Assembly: GCA_937902565.1 (NCBI GenBank)
Contig: CALFMX010000305.1
Span: forward strand, 1 to 15,087
From: an uncultured Spirochaetales bacterium
GTDB taxonomy: Bacteria; Spirochaetota; Spirochaetia; Sphaerochaetales; Sphaerochaetaceae
Direction of reading: 5' to 3'
Length of the DNA: 15,087 nt
Shown here: positions 6,768-14,429 of the stretch, in pieces
Position numbering within the stretch: the first letter of the stretch is position 1
Layout: each line of letters opens with the position of its first letter
Notes under the pieces: generated by a model
Told to the model about the DNA's origin: nothing
Database searches by the model: none
What the model saw: only the letters and a program-made list of their open reading frames with translations
Translations under genes and position numbers: made by a program

Positions 6768-7631
6768 ATGAGTGAGATTCTGAGAATTGCGATCCAGAAG
6801 AAGGGGAGGCTCTCCGAGAAGAGCCTGGCCATCATCAGCCAGTGTGGCATCAAGTTCGGCAGCGACGAGCGGGTGCTCAAGGAGCGGGCTACCAACTTCC
6901 CGCTTGAGTTCCTCTACATGCGAGACGACGACATCCCTGCCTACATCAGGGATGGGGTGGCGGACATCGGCATCGTTGGGCGCAACGAGATGGATGAACA
7001 GGGCCTCCCCCTGGTGGTGCTGCGTGACCTTGGCTTCTCCAAGTGCCGCCTCTCCATCGCCGTCCCTCATGACTTCCCCTATAGCGGCCTCAAGAGCCTG
7101 GAGGGGGCACGCATCGCCACCAGCTACCCCAACATCCTCAAGGGGATTCTGGAGGAGAACACGGTCTCTGCCTCCTTTGTCGAGGTCTCGGGCTCGGTGG
7201 AGCTGACACCGGCAGTCGGCATCGCCGATGCCATCTGTGACCTCGTCTCCACCGGGGCGACGCTGGCGATGAACGGGCTGCGCGAGGTTGAGACAATCTA
7301 CACCTCCACCGCCGTGATGATCGGCCGCCCTGAGATGGGCAGCACTGCCAAGGAGGCGATCCTTGAGCGCCTCCTCCTGCGCATCGATGCCGTGATGAAG
7401 GCGACCTCCTACAAGTACATCATGTTCAACCTCCCCGTTGAGCACGTCCAGCAGGTCAGTGCCCTTATCGGGGGCTTGAAGAGCCCCACGGTCACCCCCC
7501 TGCTCAGCGAGGGGTGGGTGAGTGTACAAAGCGTGGTGGGCGAGGATCGCTTCTGGGATGTCTTTGAGCAACTCAAGGAGCTCGGGGCCCAGGGCATCCT
7601 CGTCACCCCGATCGAGAAGATGACCGAGTAG
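6768..7631 (+). CDS. hisG: ATP phosphoribosyltransferase, long form
   Basis: First step of histidine synthesis: ATP + PRPP to phosphoribosyl-ATP, normally feedback-inhibited by histidine. The 287 residues match the long, self-sufficient HisG. Two periplasmic-binding-like catalytic lobes carry GVADIGIVGRNE (63-74) and the PRPP-binding segment around DLVSTGATL (158-166). The C-terminal ACT-like regulatory domain (about 215-287, NLPVEHVQQV through ELGAQGILVTPIEKM) means that no HisZ partner is needed. I chose the ATG at 6768 because AGGGGG (6756-6761) is six bases before it; the in-frame ATG at 6762 abuts that sequence with no spacing. It is the first gene after the attenuator, and hisD starts seven bases past its stop. 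Control is therefore likely both transcriptional (attenuation) and allosteric. Confidence 0.97.
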   Translation: MSEILRIAIQKKGRLSEKSLAIISQCGIKFGSDERVLKERATNFPLEFLYMRDDDIPAYIRDGVADIGIVGRNEMDEQGLPLVVLRDLGFSKCRLSIAVPHDFPYSGLKSLEGARIATSYPNILKGILEENTVSASFVEVSGSVELTPAVGIADAICDLVSTGATLAMNGLREVETIYTSTAVMIGRPEMGSTAKEAILERLLLRIDAVMKATSYKYIMFNLPVEHVQQVSALIGGLKSPTVTPLLSEGWVSVQSVVGEDRFWDVFEQLKELGAQGILVTPIEKMTE

Positions 7632-7638
7632 GTGAGAG

Positions 7639-8949
7639 ATGGAGTACATCAAGCGATATTGGAGACCGGAGAGGGGCGAGTACCCCACTCTCCTCAAGCG
7701 GGGGATCGGGAGGACGAGTGCCAACCGCGAAGCGGTCCAGGCGATCCTCGAGGGGGTGAAGGAGCGCGGTGATAAGGCCCTGCTGGAGTACAGCAGGCGC
7801 TTTGACGGGGTCGAGCTCTCGAGCCTCAGGGTAACGGATAGCGAGATCGAAGAAGCCTCCGCCCTGGTGGATGCGTCTCTCAAGCAAGCCCTTCTGACCG
7901 CACAGCAGAACATCGAGACCTTCCACCGCGCCCAGCTGCCGATAGGTGAACAGGTGGAGAGGAATGGCATCGAGCTCTGGCGGAAGGTGGTCCCCATCGA
8001 GCGGGTCGGCCTCTATGTCCCCGGTGGGACGGCCCCCCTCGTCTCCACCGTCCTGATGCTCGCCATTCCGGCCCGCGTGGCGGGGTGCCACTCCATCGCC
8101 CTCTGTACTCCTCCGGGCAAAGATGGGAGGGTCGACCCTGCAATCCTCTGGGCCGCGAACGAGGTCGGGGTCGATGAGATCTACAAGGTCGGCGGGGCCC
8201 AGGCGATCGGGGCGATGGCCTACGGCACCGAGACGATCGGTGCGGTGGACAAGATCTATGGACCGGGCAACAGCTGGGTCACCGAGGCGAAGAGCCAGGT
8301 GGGCAGCACGGTCTGCGCCATCGACCTGCCGGCAGGGCCCAGTGAGGTGATGGTCGCCGTCATCCCCGCGTCCGACCCTCTCTTTGTTGCAGCCGACCTC
8401 CTCAGCCAAGCCGAGCATGGCAGGGATAGCCAGGCGATGTTGGCCGTCCGGGCAGGGAAGAAGGAGGGCTTCGCCTTCATCGACCGGGTCGAAGAGGCGA
8501 TCGGGATGTTGGCAACGCGCCTTGAACGCAGCGGAGAGATTGAGGCGAGTCTTGCCAACAGCCGCGCCTTTGTCATTCCGAGTACGGAAGAGATGGCCGA
8601 TCTCATCAACGCCTATGCCCCTGAGCACCTCATTATCTCGCTTGCAAGCGGTGAGGAGGACGAGTCCCTCCTCTCCCGCGTGCACAATGCCGGGTCGGTC
8701 TTCTTGGGGCCCTGGTCGCCCGAGAGCAGCGGCGATTATGCAAGCGGCACCAACCATACCCTGCCCACCGCAGGCTGGGCACGCAGCTACAGCGGCCTCT
8801 CGGTCGATTCCTTTGTGAAGAAGATTACTGTTCAGAGATTGAACAAGGATGCATTGGTGGATCTGGCACCGACGGTGGTTGCCATGGCCGATGTGGAGGG
8901 CCTGGGCGCCCACCGCCTCGCGGTTGATGTGAGATTGGAGGAGAGATGA
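7639..8949 (+). CDS. hisD: Histidinol dehydrogenase
   Basis: Zinc enzyme for the last two steps, oxidising L-histidinol through histidinal to histidine with two NAD+. It is 436 residues, the usual length. The signature KVGGAQAIGAMAYGTETI (183-200) leads to the GPGN segment (208-211). The zinc ligands known from E. coli (Gln259, His262, Asp360, His419) correspond to Q257 and H260 in SQAEHGRDSQ, D366 in SSGDYASGTNHTLPT, and H425 in EGLGAHRLAV. The catalytic Glu-His pair is E329-H330 in YAPEHL. All key residues are present, so the enzyme should be active. The ribosome-binding site (AGGTGAG, from 7630) overlaps the hisG stop. The hisD stop shares a base with the preferred hisC start. Confidence 0.97.
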   Translation: MEYIKRYWRPERGEYPTLLKRGIGRTSANREAVQAILEGVKERGDKALLEYSRRFDGVELSSLRVTDSEIEEASALVDASLKQALLTAQQNIETFHRAQLPIGEQVERNGIELWRKVVPIERVGLYVPGGTAPLVSTVLMLAIPARVAGCHSIALCTPPGKDGRVDPAILWAANEVGVDEIYKVGGAQAIGAMAYGTETIGAVDKIYGPGNSWVTEAKSQVGSTVCAIDLPAGPSEVMVAVIPASDPLFVAADLLSQAEHGRDSQAMLAVRAGKKEGFAFIDRVEEAIGMLATRLERSGEIEASLANSRAFVIPSTEEMADLINAYAPEHLIISLASGEEDESLLSRVHNAGSVFLGPWSPESSGDYASGTNHTLPTAGWARSYSGLSVDSFVKKITVQRLNKDALVDLAPTVVAMADVEGLGAHRLAVDVRLEER

Positions 8950-10019
8950 TGAGAGAGTTGGTACGGACCAATATTGCAAACCTGACGCCCTACTCAAGTG
9001 CGCGCAATGAGTTTACCGGTGAGGCGGAGGTCTTCCTCGATGCCAACGAGAACTGGCAGGGCTTCGTCTCCTACCGGGGAGCCAACCGCTACCCTGACCC
9101 CCAGGCCACTGCGCTGAGGGCGCGCATCGAGGAGGTGCTGGGCCTTCCTGCCTCCCAGACCGTCATCGGCAGTGGCAGTGACGAGCTCATCGACAACCTC
9201 ATCAGGATCTTCTGCGAGCCGAGGGAGGATAGCATCCTGGTGATGAACCCCACCTACGGGGCGTACCGGGTCTTTGCCGATATCAACGATGTGGCGGTGC
9301 GTTCGATCGACCTTACCCCCGAGTTCCAGATCGACATGCCCCTCCTGTCACAGTACCTGGAGAATGAACGGGCAGGGCGTAGCGGAACAGGGCGGCTGAA
9401 GCTCCTCTTCATCTGCTCGCCGAACAACCCCACAGCCAATGCGTTTGATCTCTCTACCATCGAGGCCATCTGTACCCTCTTCGATGGCATCGTGGTCGTC
9501 GATGAGGCGTACCAGGACTTCAGCACACAGGGGAGTGCCGCCTCCCTGGTTGCCACGCATGAGAATGTGGTGGTGCTGCGCACCCTCTCCAAGTGCTGGG
9601 GCCTTGCCAGCGCCCGGGTGGGCATCGCCCTCTCCAGCGAGGCCATCGTCTCCTTGATCGCCCAGGTCAAGTACCCCTACAATCTGGGGGGGCCCTCCCA
9701 GACGCTCGCCCTCGAGGTGCTCTCGAAGGCCGATGAGGTGCGTTCGGGCTTGAAGGCGATCATCGAGGAGCGGGAGCGGATGGGGGAGGCGTTGGGTGCC
9801 CTCTCGTGTGTAGAGCGTGTCTTTCCCAGCGATGCGAACTTCCTGTTGGTGCGCTTTGCCGATCCGCGTGCGGTCTACCGATTTCTCGCCGATCGGCTTA
9901 TCATCGTACGTGATCGCTCGACCCAGCGCCACTGCCAGGGGTGCCTCCGCCTGACGGTTGGCAGCAAGCGTGAGAATGAGCGGCTTCTGGCCGCCTTGAA
10001 GGAGTATGAACGTGGCTAA
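8949..10019 (+). CDS. hisC: Histidinol-phosphate aminotransferase
   Basis: PLP-dependent enzyme that converts imidazole-acetol phosphate to L-histidinol phosphate with glutamate as amino donor. The 356-residue protein is a fold-type I aminotransferase. It shows LDANEN (substrate side, near residue 30), SPNNPT (157-162), the PLP-ring-contacting VVDEAYQDF (about 183-191), and the Schiff-base lysine in LRTLSKCWGLASARVG (about K215). RLTVGSKRENERL near the C-terminus supplies the carboxylate-binding arginine. Two in-frame ATGs, 8946 and 8949, are possible. GGAGGAG (8937-8943) is five bases from the second, so I prefer 8949, with a one-base overlap with hisD. Related aminotransferases act on other substrates, but the operon settles the role. 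Confidence 0.96.
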   Translation: MRELVRTNIANLTPYSSARNEFTGEAEVFLDANENWQGFVSYRGANRYPDPQATALRARIEEVLGLPASQTVIGSGSDELIDNLIRIFCEPREDSILVMNPTYGAYRVFADINDVAVRSIDLTPEFQIDMPLLSQYLENERAGRSGTGRLKLLFICSPNNPTANAFDLSTIEAICTLFDGIVVVDEAYQDFSTQGSAASLVATHENVVVLRTLSKCWGLASARVGIALSSEAIVSLIAQVKYPYNLGGPSQTLALEVLSKADEVRSGLKAIIEERERMGEALGALSCVERVFPSDANFLLVRFADPRAVYRFLADRLIIVRDRSTQRHCQGCLRLTVGSKRENERLLAALKEYERG

Positions 10020-11139
10020 GCGAGTACTGTTTCTCGATCGTGACGGCATCATCGTCGAGGAGGATCAGGTCGATACCTTCGAGAAGATCAAGTATCTTCC
10101 CGGTGTCTTTGGTGCCCTGTCCAGCATTGCCCAAAGCGGGCTCTTCTACCTGGCCATGGTCAGCAACCAGGACGGGGTGGGTACCCCCTCCTTCCCCAAG
10201 GAGGAGTTCGAGGGCCCGCAGAACAGGATCCTTGAGACGCTGGCCGGTGAAGGCATCGTCTTCGATGCCATCCATGTCGACTACTCCCTCCCCTCCGACA
10301 ACTGCCCCGGTCGCAAGCCGGGGATCGGGATGCTGGGCGAGTACTTCACCGACGCCTATGACCTGGCCAACTCGGTGGTCATCGGGGACCGCCTCACCGA
10401 TGTCAAGCTTGCCCGCAACCTCGGGTGCAAGGCGGTGTGGTATGCACCGAAGAAGAGGGCCAGCGAGCTCGGCGACGAGCTTGCTTCCACCTGCATCCTC
10501 GTCTCTGACAACTGGGCCCAGATCGCCTCATTCTTGCTCGATGATGAGCATCTTGCCCCTCGTACAACAACCATTGAACGCAAGACGAAGGAGACGGCAA
10601 TCACCCTCTCCCTCAACCTCGATGGCGGAGGATTGGGGACCATCGATACCGGTCTCCCCTTCTTCGACCACATGCTCGACCAGGTGAGGCGCCATAGCGG
10701 CTGTGACCTCACCGTTGAGGCGGTAGGGGACCTTTTGGTCGATGAGCACCACCTCGTCGAGGATGTGGGCATCGTCCTCGGTGAGGCGTTTGCCCAGGCA
10801 TTGGTGGATAAGCGGGGTATAAACCGCTACGGCTTTGAGATCCTGACGATGGATGAGGTGCTCGGTGAAGTGGCCCTGGACTTCGGTGGCAGGCCCTACC
10901 TGCAGTGGCGGGTGGCGTTCGCTCGCGAGTATGTCGGTTCCTTCCCCACCGAGATGGTGGAGCACTTCTTCAAGTCCTTCAGCGACGGGGCACGGGCCAA
11001 CGTCGCCTTGAAGGTAAGCGATGGCAACGTCCACCACCAGTGCGAGGCGCTCTTCAAGGCGTTCGCCCGCGCTATCAAGGGTGCGGTGCATCGCAACCCC
11101 TACTCGATGGAGCTCCCATCGACCAAGGGGGTGCTCTGA
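10012..11139 (+). CDS. hisB: Bifunctional histidinol-phosphatase / imidazoleglycerol-phosphate dehydratase
   Basis: Two enzymes in one 375-residue chain. The N-terminal HAD phosphatase (about 1-175) has nucleophile motif FLDRDG (D9, D11), MVSNQDG, K102 in GRKPG, and VIGDRLTD (D126, D130); it makes histidinol from histidinol phosphate. The C-terminal IGP dehydratase (about 186-375) has FFDHMLDQ, the metal-binding HHLVED (246-251), EMVEHFFKS, HHQCE (341-345) and the typical end LPSTKGVL. The usual Thr after the second HAD Asp is Ile here, and three of the four E. coli zinc ligands are replaced. I prefer the GTG at 10012: AAGGAG (9999-10004) is seven bases upstream, and the resulting MAKRVLFLDRDG aligns exactly with E. 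coli MSQKYLFIDRDG. The ATG at 10006 has one-base spacing. Confidence 0.96.
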   Translation: MAKRVLFLDRDGIIVEEDQVDTFEKIKYLPGVFGALSSIAQSGLFYLAMVSNQDGVGTPSFPKEEFEGPQNRILETLAGEGIVFDAIHVDYSLPSDNCPGRKPGIGMLGEYFTDAYDLANSVVIGDRLTDVKLARNLGCKAVWYAPKKRASELGDELASTCILVSDNWAQIASFLLDDEHLAPRTTTIERKTKETAITLSLNLDGGGLGTIDTGLPFFDHMLDQVRRHSGCDLTVEAVGDLLVDEHHLVEDVGIVLGEAFAQALVDKRGINRYGFEILTMDEVLGEVALDFGGRPYLQWRVAFAREYVGSFPTEMVEHFFKSFSDGARANVALKVSDGNVHHQCEALFKAFARAIKGAVHRNPYSMELPSTKGVL

Positions 11140-11870
11140 TGGATCTCATCGTTGCCATCGACCTCATCGCCGGCCGCCTGGTGCGCCTCTCCAAGGGTGC
11201 CTATGAGACGGTCCAGGCGTACTCGCTCGACCCGGTCGAGGTGGCCAAGGCGGTCGAGGGGGTGGGGCTGAAGCGCCTCCATCTCGTCGACCTCGACGGG
11301 GCGAAGGCAGGCAGGCCAATCAACCTGGCAATCCTCGAGAGGATCGCCAGAGAGACGACGCTCTCTGTCGATGTGGGTGGAGGGATCCGTACATCAGCTG
11401 ACCTCTCCTCAGTCTTCTCTGCCGGGGCGGTGATGGCCAACCTCGGCTCGGTCGCCGTCAAGGAGCCAGACCTCGTAGAGGAGTGGATCGCCCACTATGG
11501 CCCCTCCGCCCTGATCCTCGCAGCCGACAGCCAGGATGGGGTGGTCAAGAGCGGGGGCTGGCTTGAGGAGAGCGAACTGACCATCGAATCCTTTGTCGAC
11601 CACTACCTTGCCAAGGGCTTGGTCAACATCACGGCAACGGACATCAACTGCGATGGGATGCTCACCGGCCCGAGCTTCAACCTCTATCGCCGCTTGATGG
11701 AGGGAAGGCCCGCTATGCGCCTGGTGGCTAGCGGCGGGGTCTCTTCCCTCGATGACCTGACAAAACTTGGTGCGATGGGCCTGTCAGGGGCCATCATTGG
11801 CAAGGCGCTCTATGAGAACCGCTTTACCCTCGCCGACCTGGGAACCCTTCAGGAGCAGCTCTATGGATGA
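11139..11870 (+). CDS. hisA: ProFAR isomerase: 1-(5-phosphoribosyl)-5-[(5-phosphoribosylamino)methylideneamino]imidazole-4-carboxamide isomerase
   Basis: Amadori isomerase that opens the aminoaldose ProFAR to the aminoketose PRFAR, the HisF substrate. It is a 243-residue (beta-alpha)8 barrel. The catalytic aspartates are D8 in VAIDLIAGRLVRLSKG and D130 in LILAADSQDG. Phosphate-binding GG turns lie at VDVGGGIR (78-84) and VASGGVSS (196-203), and ATDINCDG (166-173) is typical. The ATG at 11139 shares its A with the hisB TGA, so translational coupling is likely; no strong ribosome-binding site is visible. An upstream extension of the same frame lies entirely inside hisB and is not coding. In many bacteria hisH would sit directly before this gene, but it is absent. 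Confidence 0.95.
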   Translation: MDLIVAIDLIAGRLVRLSKGAYETVQAYSLDPVEVAKAVEGVGLKRLHLVDLDGAKAGRPINLAILERIARETTLSVDVGGGIRTSADLSSVFSAGAVMANLGSVAVKEPDLVEEWIAHYGPSALILAADSQDGVVKSGGWLEESELTIESFVDHYLAKGLVNITATDINCDGMLTGPSFNLYRRLMEGRPAMRLVASGGVSSLDDLTKLGAMGLSGAIIGKALYENRFTLADLGTLQEQLYG

Positions 11871-12651
11871 GAAGCGAATCATTGCCTGCCTCGATATCAA
11901 GGATGGATCGGTGGTCAAGGGGGTGAACTTCGTCAACCTCAAGGAGGCGGGCGATCCGCTGGCCCTGGGCCAGTACTACCAGGAGAGCGGCGCCGATGAG
12001 CTGGCGATGCTCGATATCACCGCGACCGTAGAAGGGCGGAAGACCTTTGCCGAGCTGGTGACGCGGATACGCTCTGTGGTGAGCCTCCCGATCACCGTCG
12101 GCGGGGGGATCAAGTGTGTTGCAGAGGCTCAGCGCCTCTTTGATAGCGGGGCTACCAAAGTCTCCATCTCCAGCCAGGCGGTGCTCACCCCCTCCCTGAT
12201 CGATGACCTTGCCCGCACCTTCGGCAGTGAGCGAATTGTCTGTGCCATCGATGTAAGAAGAGAGGCTGAAGGACGATGGAAGGTGGTGACACGCGGGGGG
12301 AGGGAGGAGACTGCCCTCGATGCGCTTGCGTGGGCCGAGGAGGCACAGCGGAGGGGGGCCGGGGAGATCCTGTTGACGAGCATGGACTGTGATGGGGCGA
12401 AGGGTGGCTATGACATCGAGCTCTACCAGGCGGTATGCAGCGTCCTTTCCATTCCCGTCATCGCCAGCGGCGGGGCGGGTACGATGGCCCATTTTGTCGA
12501 TGTTTTCACCAAAACGGGGGTCAGTGCCGCCCTTGGGGCGTCCATTTTCCATTTCCATGACGTGGAGATACCAAAGTTGAAGATTTTTCTCCAACAATGT
12601 GGTATACCTATGCGTATGCAGATGGAAGGAGAAGCGTACCATGAGCCTTGA
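11863..12651 (+). CDS. hisF: Imidazole glycerol phosphate synthase, cyclase subunit
   Basis: Uses ammonia, normally channelled from HisH, to turn PRFAR into imidazole glycerol phosphate and AICAR. A 262-residue barrel with catalytic D11 in ACLDIKDG and D130 in CAIDVRR. Phosphate-binding motifs are PITVGGGIK (76-84) and PVIASGGAG. The ammonia-gate residues of Thermotoga HisF (R5, E46, K99, E167) are kept as R5, E46, K99 and E168 in GAGEILLTSMDCDG, implying that a glutaminase partner exists although hisH is not in the window. The start is the ATG at 11863, with AGGAG (11851-11855) seven bases upstream inside hisA; the genes overlap by eight bases. The C-terminal dozen residues (MRMQMEGEAYHEP) run over the start of hisIE and look like a tail beyond the barrel. 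Confidence 0.96.
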   Translation: MDEKRIIACLDIKDGSVVKGVNFVNLKEAGDPLALGQYYQESGADELAMLDITATVEGRKTFAELVTRIRSVVSLPITVGGGIKCVAEAQRLFDSGATKVSISSQAVLTPSLIDDLARTFGSERIVCAIDVRREAEGRWKVVTRGGREETALDALAWAEEAQRRGAGEILLTSMDCDGAKGGYDIELYQAVCSVLSIPVIASGGAGTMAHFVDVFTKTGVSAALGASIFHFHDVEIPKLKIFLQQCGIPMRMQMEGEAYHEP

Positions 12652-13249
12652 TTTTGAAAAACAGGGTGGATTGATCCCCGCCGTTATACAGGATGCAACA
12701 ACCCGACGCGTGTTGATGGTCGGCTATATGAATGAAGAGGCCCTCAAGATAACACGTGACCGCTTACTGGTAACCTTCTTCTCCCGCTCCAAGGGGAAAC
12801 TGTGGACCAAGGGGGAGACGAGCGGCAACTACCTCCAGGTCAGGGAGATCCTCGAGGATTGCGACCACGATACGCTCCTGATCAAGGCGATCCCCACCGG
12901 TCCGGTCTGCCATACCGGCAGCGATACCTGTTTTGATGAGAAGAATGATCCCGAGGAGCTGAGCAACAGCGAGTTCCTCCACTACCTCGAGCAGGTGATC
13001 AGCGACCGGCGGGACTTCCCCCAGGAGGGGTCCTACACCAACCACCTCTTCAGCCGGGGCATCAACAAGATTGCACAGAAGGTAGGCGAGGAGGCCGTTG
13101 AGCTGATCATCGAGAGCAAGGATGACAACACCGACCTCTTCCTCGGCGAGGCTGCGGACCTGATGTACCACTTCCTCGTCCTCCTGACACAGAAGAACGT
13201 CCAACTTGCTGATGTCATCGAGGTGCTCAAGGGCCGCCATAGTCGGTAG
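12641..13249 (+). CDS. hisIE: Bifunctional phosphoribosyl-AMP cyclohydrolase / phosphoribosyl-ATP pyrophosphatase
   Basis: Performs steps two and three of the pathway. The HisI domain (about 1-105) shows LMVGYMNEEAL (25-35), FFSRSKGKLWTKGETSGN, and the Zn/Mg site made by C74-D75-x-D77 in DCDHD, C90 in GPVCHTG and C97 in DTCF. The HisE domain (about 112-202) is an all-alpha MazG-like pyrophosphatase with the acidic KVGEEAVELIIE (147-158) and GEAADLMYHF (169-178). The total of 202 residues is normal for the fused form. The start is the ATG at 12641, with AAGGAG (12626-12631) nine bases upstream; an in-frame ATG at 12599 lies inside hisF without a ribosome-binding site. The gene overlaps hisF by eleven bases and ends the operon. 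Confidence 0.96.
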   Translation: MSLDFEKQGGLIPAVIQDATTRRVLMVGYMNEEALKITRDRLLVTFFSRSKGKLWTKGETSGNYLQVREILEDCDHDTLLIKAIPTGPVCHTGSDTCFDEKNDPEELSNSEFLHYLEQVISDRRDFPQEGSYTNHLFSRGINKIAQKVGEEAVELIIESKDDNTDLFLGEAADLMYHFLVLLTQKNVQLADVIEVLKGRHSR

Positions 13250-13252
13250 TAG

Positions 13253-13365
13253 CCCCCCAAGAGGCAATCGATAGTCGTACGGTGGATGATACCACCGGGT
13301 GAACGATAGACGGGATCCCTGGAGATCACCACCTCCGGCCCGTTGCCGTCGATTGCCCCAGGGGG
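13253..13365 (+). other. Potential structured RNA or multi-stem inverted-repeat element after hisIE
   Basis: The segment folds by eye into a three-way junction. Closing stems are CCCCC (to 13258) with GGGGG (13361-13365) and a perfect nine-pair GGCAATCGA (13263-13271) with TCGATTGCC (13349-13357). Inside is the hairpin CGGTGG/CCACCG (13280-13297, loop ATGATA). A second arm is ACGGG (13310-13314) with CCCGT (13339-13343), capped by CTGGAG (13319-13324) with CTCCGG (13333-13338). CGATAG is repeated at 13269-13274 and 13304-13309, near the 5' side of each arm. The strand is uncertain; the G-U pair in the upper arm mildly favours plus. It could be the 3' end of the his mRNA, a small RNA, or a DNA-level repeat. 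No T-run follows, so it is not a standard terminator, and I recognise no known RNA family. Confidence 0.45.
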
Positions 13366-13428
13366 TGAGGCCTCCCGCTCCATCGTGTATACAAGACAAA
13401 CTAAAAGAGTTCTATTGCCTGCCCTCGA

Positions 13429-13458
13429 TTGACATCGACACCCCCAAAGATTGATGAT
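13429..13458 (+). promoter_or_regulatory. Candidate promoter for the mutarotase gene
   Basis: A perfect TTGACA (13429-13434), 18-base spacer, then GATGAT (13453-13458), which matches four of six of TATAAT. The predicted start near 13465 would give a very short leader, just at the GGAGGAG ribosome-binding site (13463-13469). Its presence suggests that the next gene is transcribed separately from the his operon. Confidence 0.4.
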
Positions 13459-13475
13459 ACCGGGAGGAGTCAGGC

Positions 13476-14363
13476 ATGCAAGAAGAGCACAATGGGCAGG
13501 ATATTCAGACGGTGTGGTTTGATCGGGGATCGGGTGGTCTGGAACTACTGAGAATCTATAATCGACTGGGAGAGGCTACCATCTACCTTCATGGTGCGCA
13601 CATCGCCTCCTACAAGAAGCGAGGGGAGGCCGAGCTCCTCTTCATGAGCCCCCACAGTGTATTTGAGGAGGGGAGGCCGATGAGAGGGGGAATCCCGATC
13701 TGCTTTCCGTGGTTCGGTCAGCACCCTGATGACAGCGCCCTTCCCCTCCATGGCTTTGTACGGACCATGATCTGGCGTCTTGAGAGCCAATGCAATGAGG
13801 TGGATGGCTCTACGACGGTCACCTTGGTGCTCAGTGATACCAAGGAGACACGGAGCATGTGGGACCACCGCTTCTCCCTCGCCCTCTCCGTCAACGTGGG
13901 CTCCCAGATGAAAATCAGCTTGGAGGTGACCAACACCGGTGGGCACGCCTTTGATTTCTCCGCCGCACTGCACACCTATTACGCAGTCGGGGCGCTGAAG
14001 GGGACCTCGGTCGATGGCCTCGATGGCACCAAGGGAGTCGACCGGCTGACCAACATCCCGTTTGTCCAGAAGGGGCGTGTCACGGTCGAGGGGGCGTACC
14101 AACACCTCTACTGTGATGCTGGCACGAGGGTACTCCTCCACGATCCCCTGATGGCCCGCTCCGTTGCCATGGAGCAGACGGGATGGGCCAACATCCTGAT
14201 CTGGAACCCTGGAGAGGAGGCGGCACGAGCGAATAAAGAGATCCTCGACGCCTGGCAGGACTTCCTCTGCGTCGAGCACGTCAACAACGATCGATCCCAG
14301 GTCCACCTGGAGGCGGGGGATACCCACCACAGTGAACTGGTCATCGGTGTGGCACACTCCTGA
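13476..14363 (+). CDS. D-hexose-6-phosphate mutarotase (YeaD-like aldose epimerase family)
   Basis: Interconverts the alpha and beta anomers of glucose-6-phosphate or a related hexose-6-phosphate in the cytoplasm. The 295-residue protein matches the YeaD/YMR099c branch of the galactose-mutarotase superfamily. Markers are YLHGAHIASYKKRGEAELLF (38-57), the phosphate-side RGGIPICFPWFG (70-81), LHGFVR (91-96), the catalytic His in ALHTYY (H166), and the catalytic Glu in FLCVEHVN (E267). LIWNPG (241-246) is also typical. AGGAG (13465-13469) lies six bases before the ATG. The gene follows the his operon on the same strand after a 226-base gap with its own promoter candidate, so a link to histidine synthesis is not implied. 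The exact sugar phosphate cannot be read from sequence alone. Confidence 0.9.
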   Translation: MQEEHNGQDIQTVWFDRGSGGLELLRIYNRLGEATIYLHGAHIASYKKRGEAELLFMSPHSVFEEGRPMRGGIPICFPWFGQHPDDSALPLHGFVRTMIWRLESQCNEVDGSTTVTLVLSDTKETRSMWDHRFSLALSVNVGSQMKISLEVTNTGGHAFDFSAALHTYYAVGALKGTSVDGLDGTKGVDRLTNIPFVQKGRVTVEGAYQHLYCDAGTRVLLHDPLMARSVAMEQTGWANILIWNPGEEAARANKEILDAWQDFLCVEHVNNDRSQVHLEAGDTHHSELVIGVAHS

Positions 14364-14429
14364 GAAAGGAGAGGCAACGGTCTCTAGCACAGGATATACC
14401 CTCATCCTCTTCTGTGGCATACTGGGGTC

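Noticed and set aside
7603..8997. 464-codon minus-strand frame opposite hisD
   Set aside because: hisD is intact with all zinc ligands, so the opposite frame is a codon-bias shadow.
13033..13383. Minus-strand frame starting at 13383 through the structured spacer
   Set aside because: The first part looks mildly protein-like, but the frame runs on antisense through hisIE, has no good ribosome-binding site, and its sequence is constrained by the inverted repeats.
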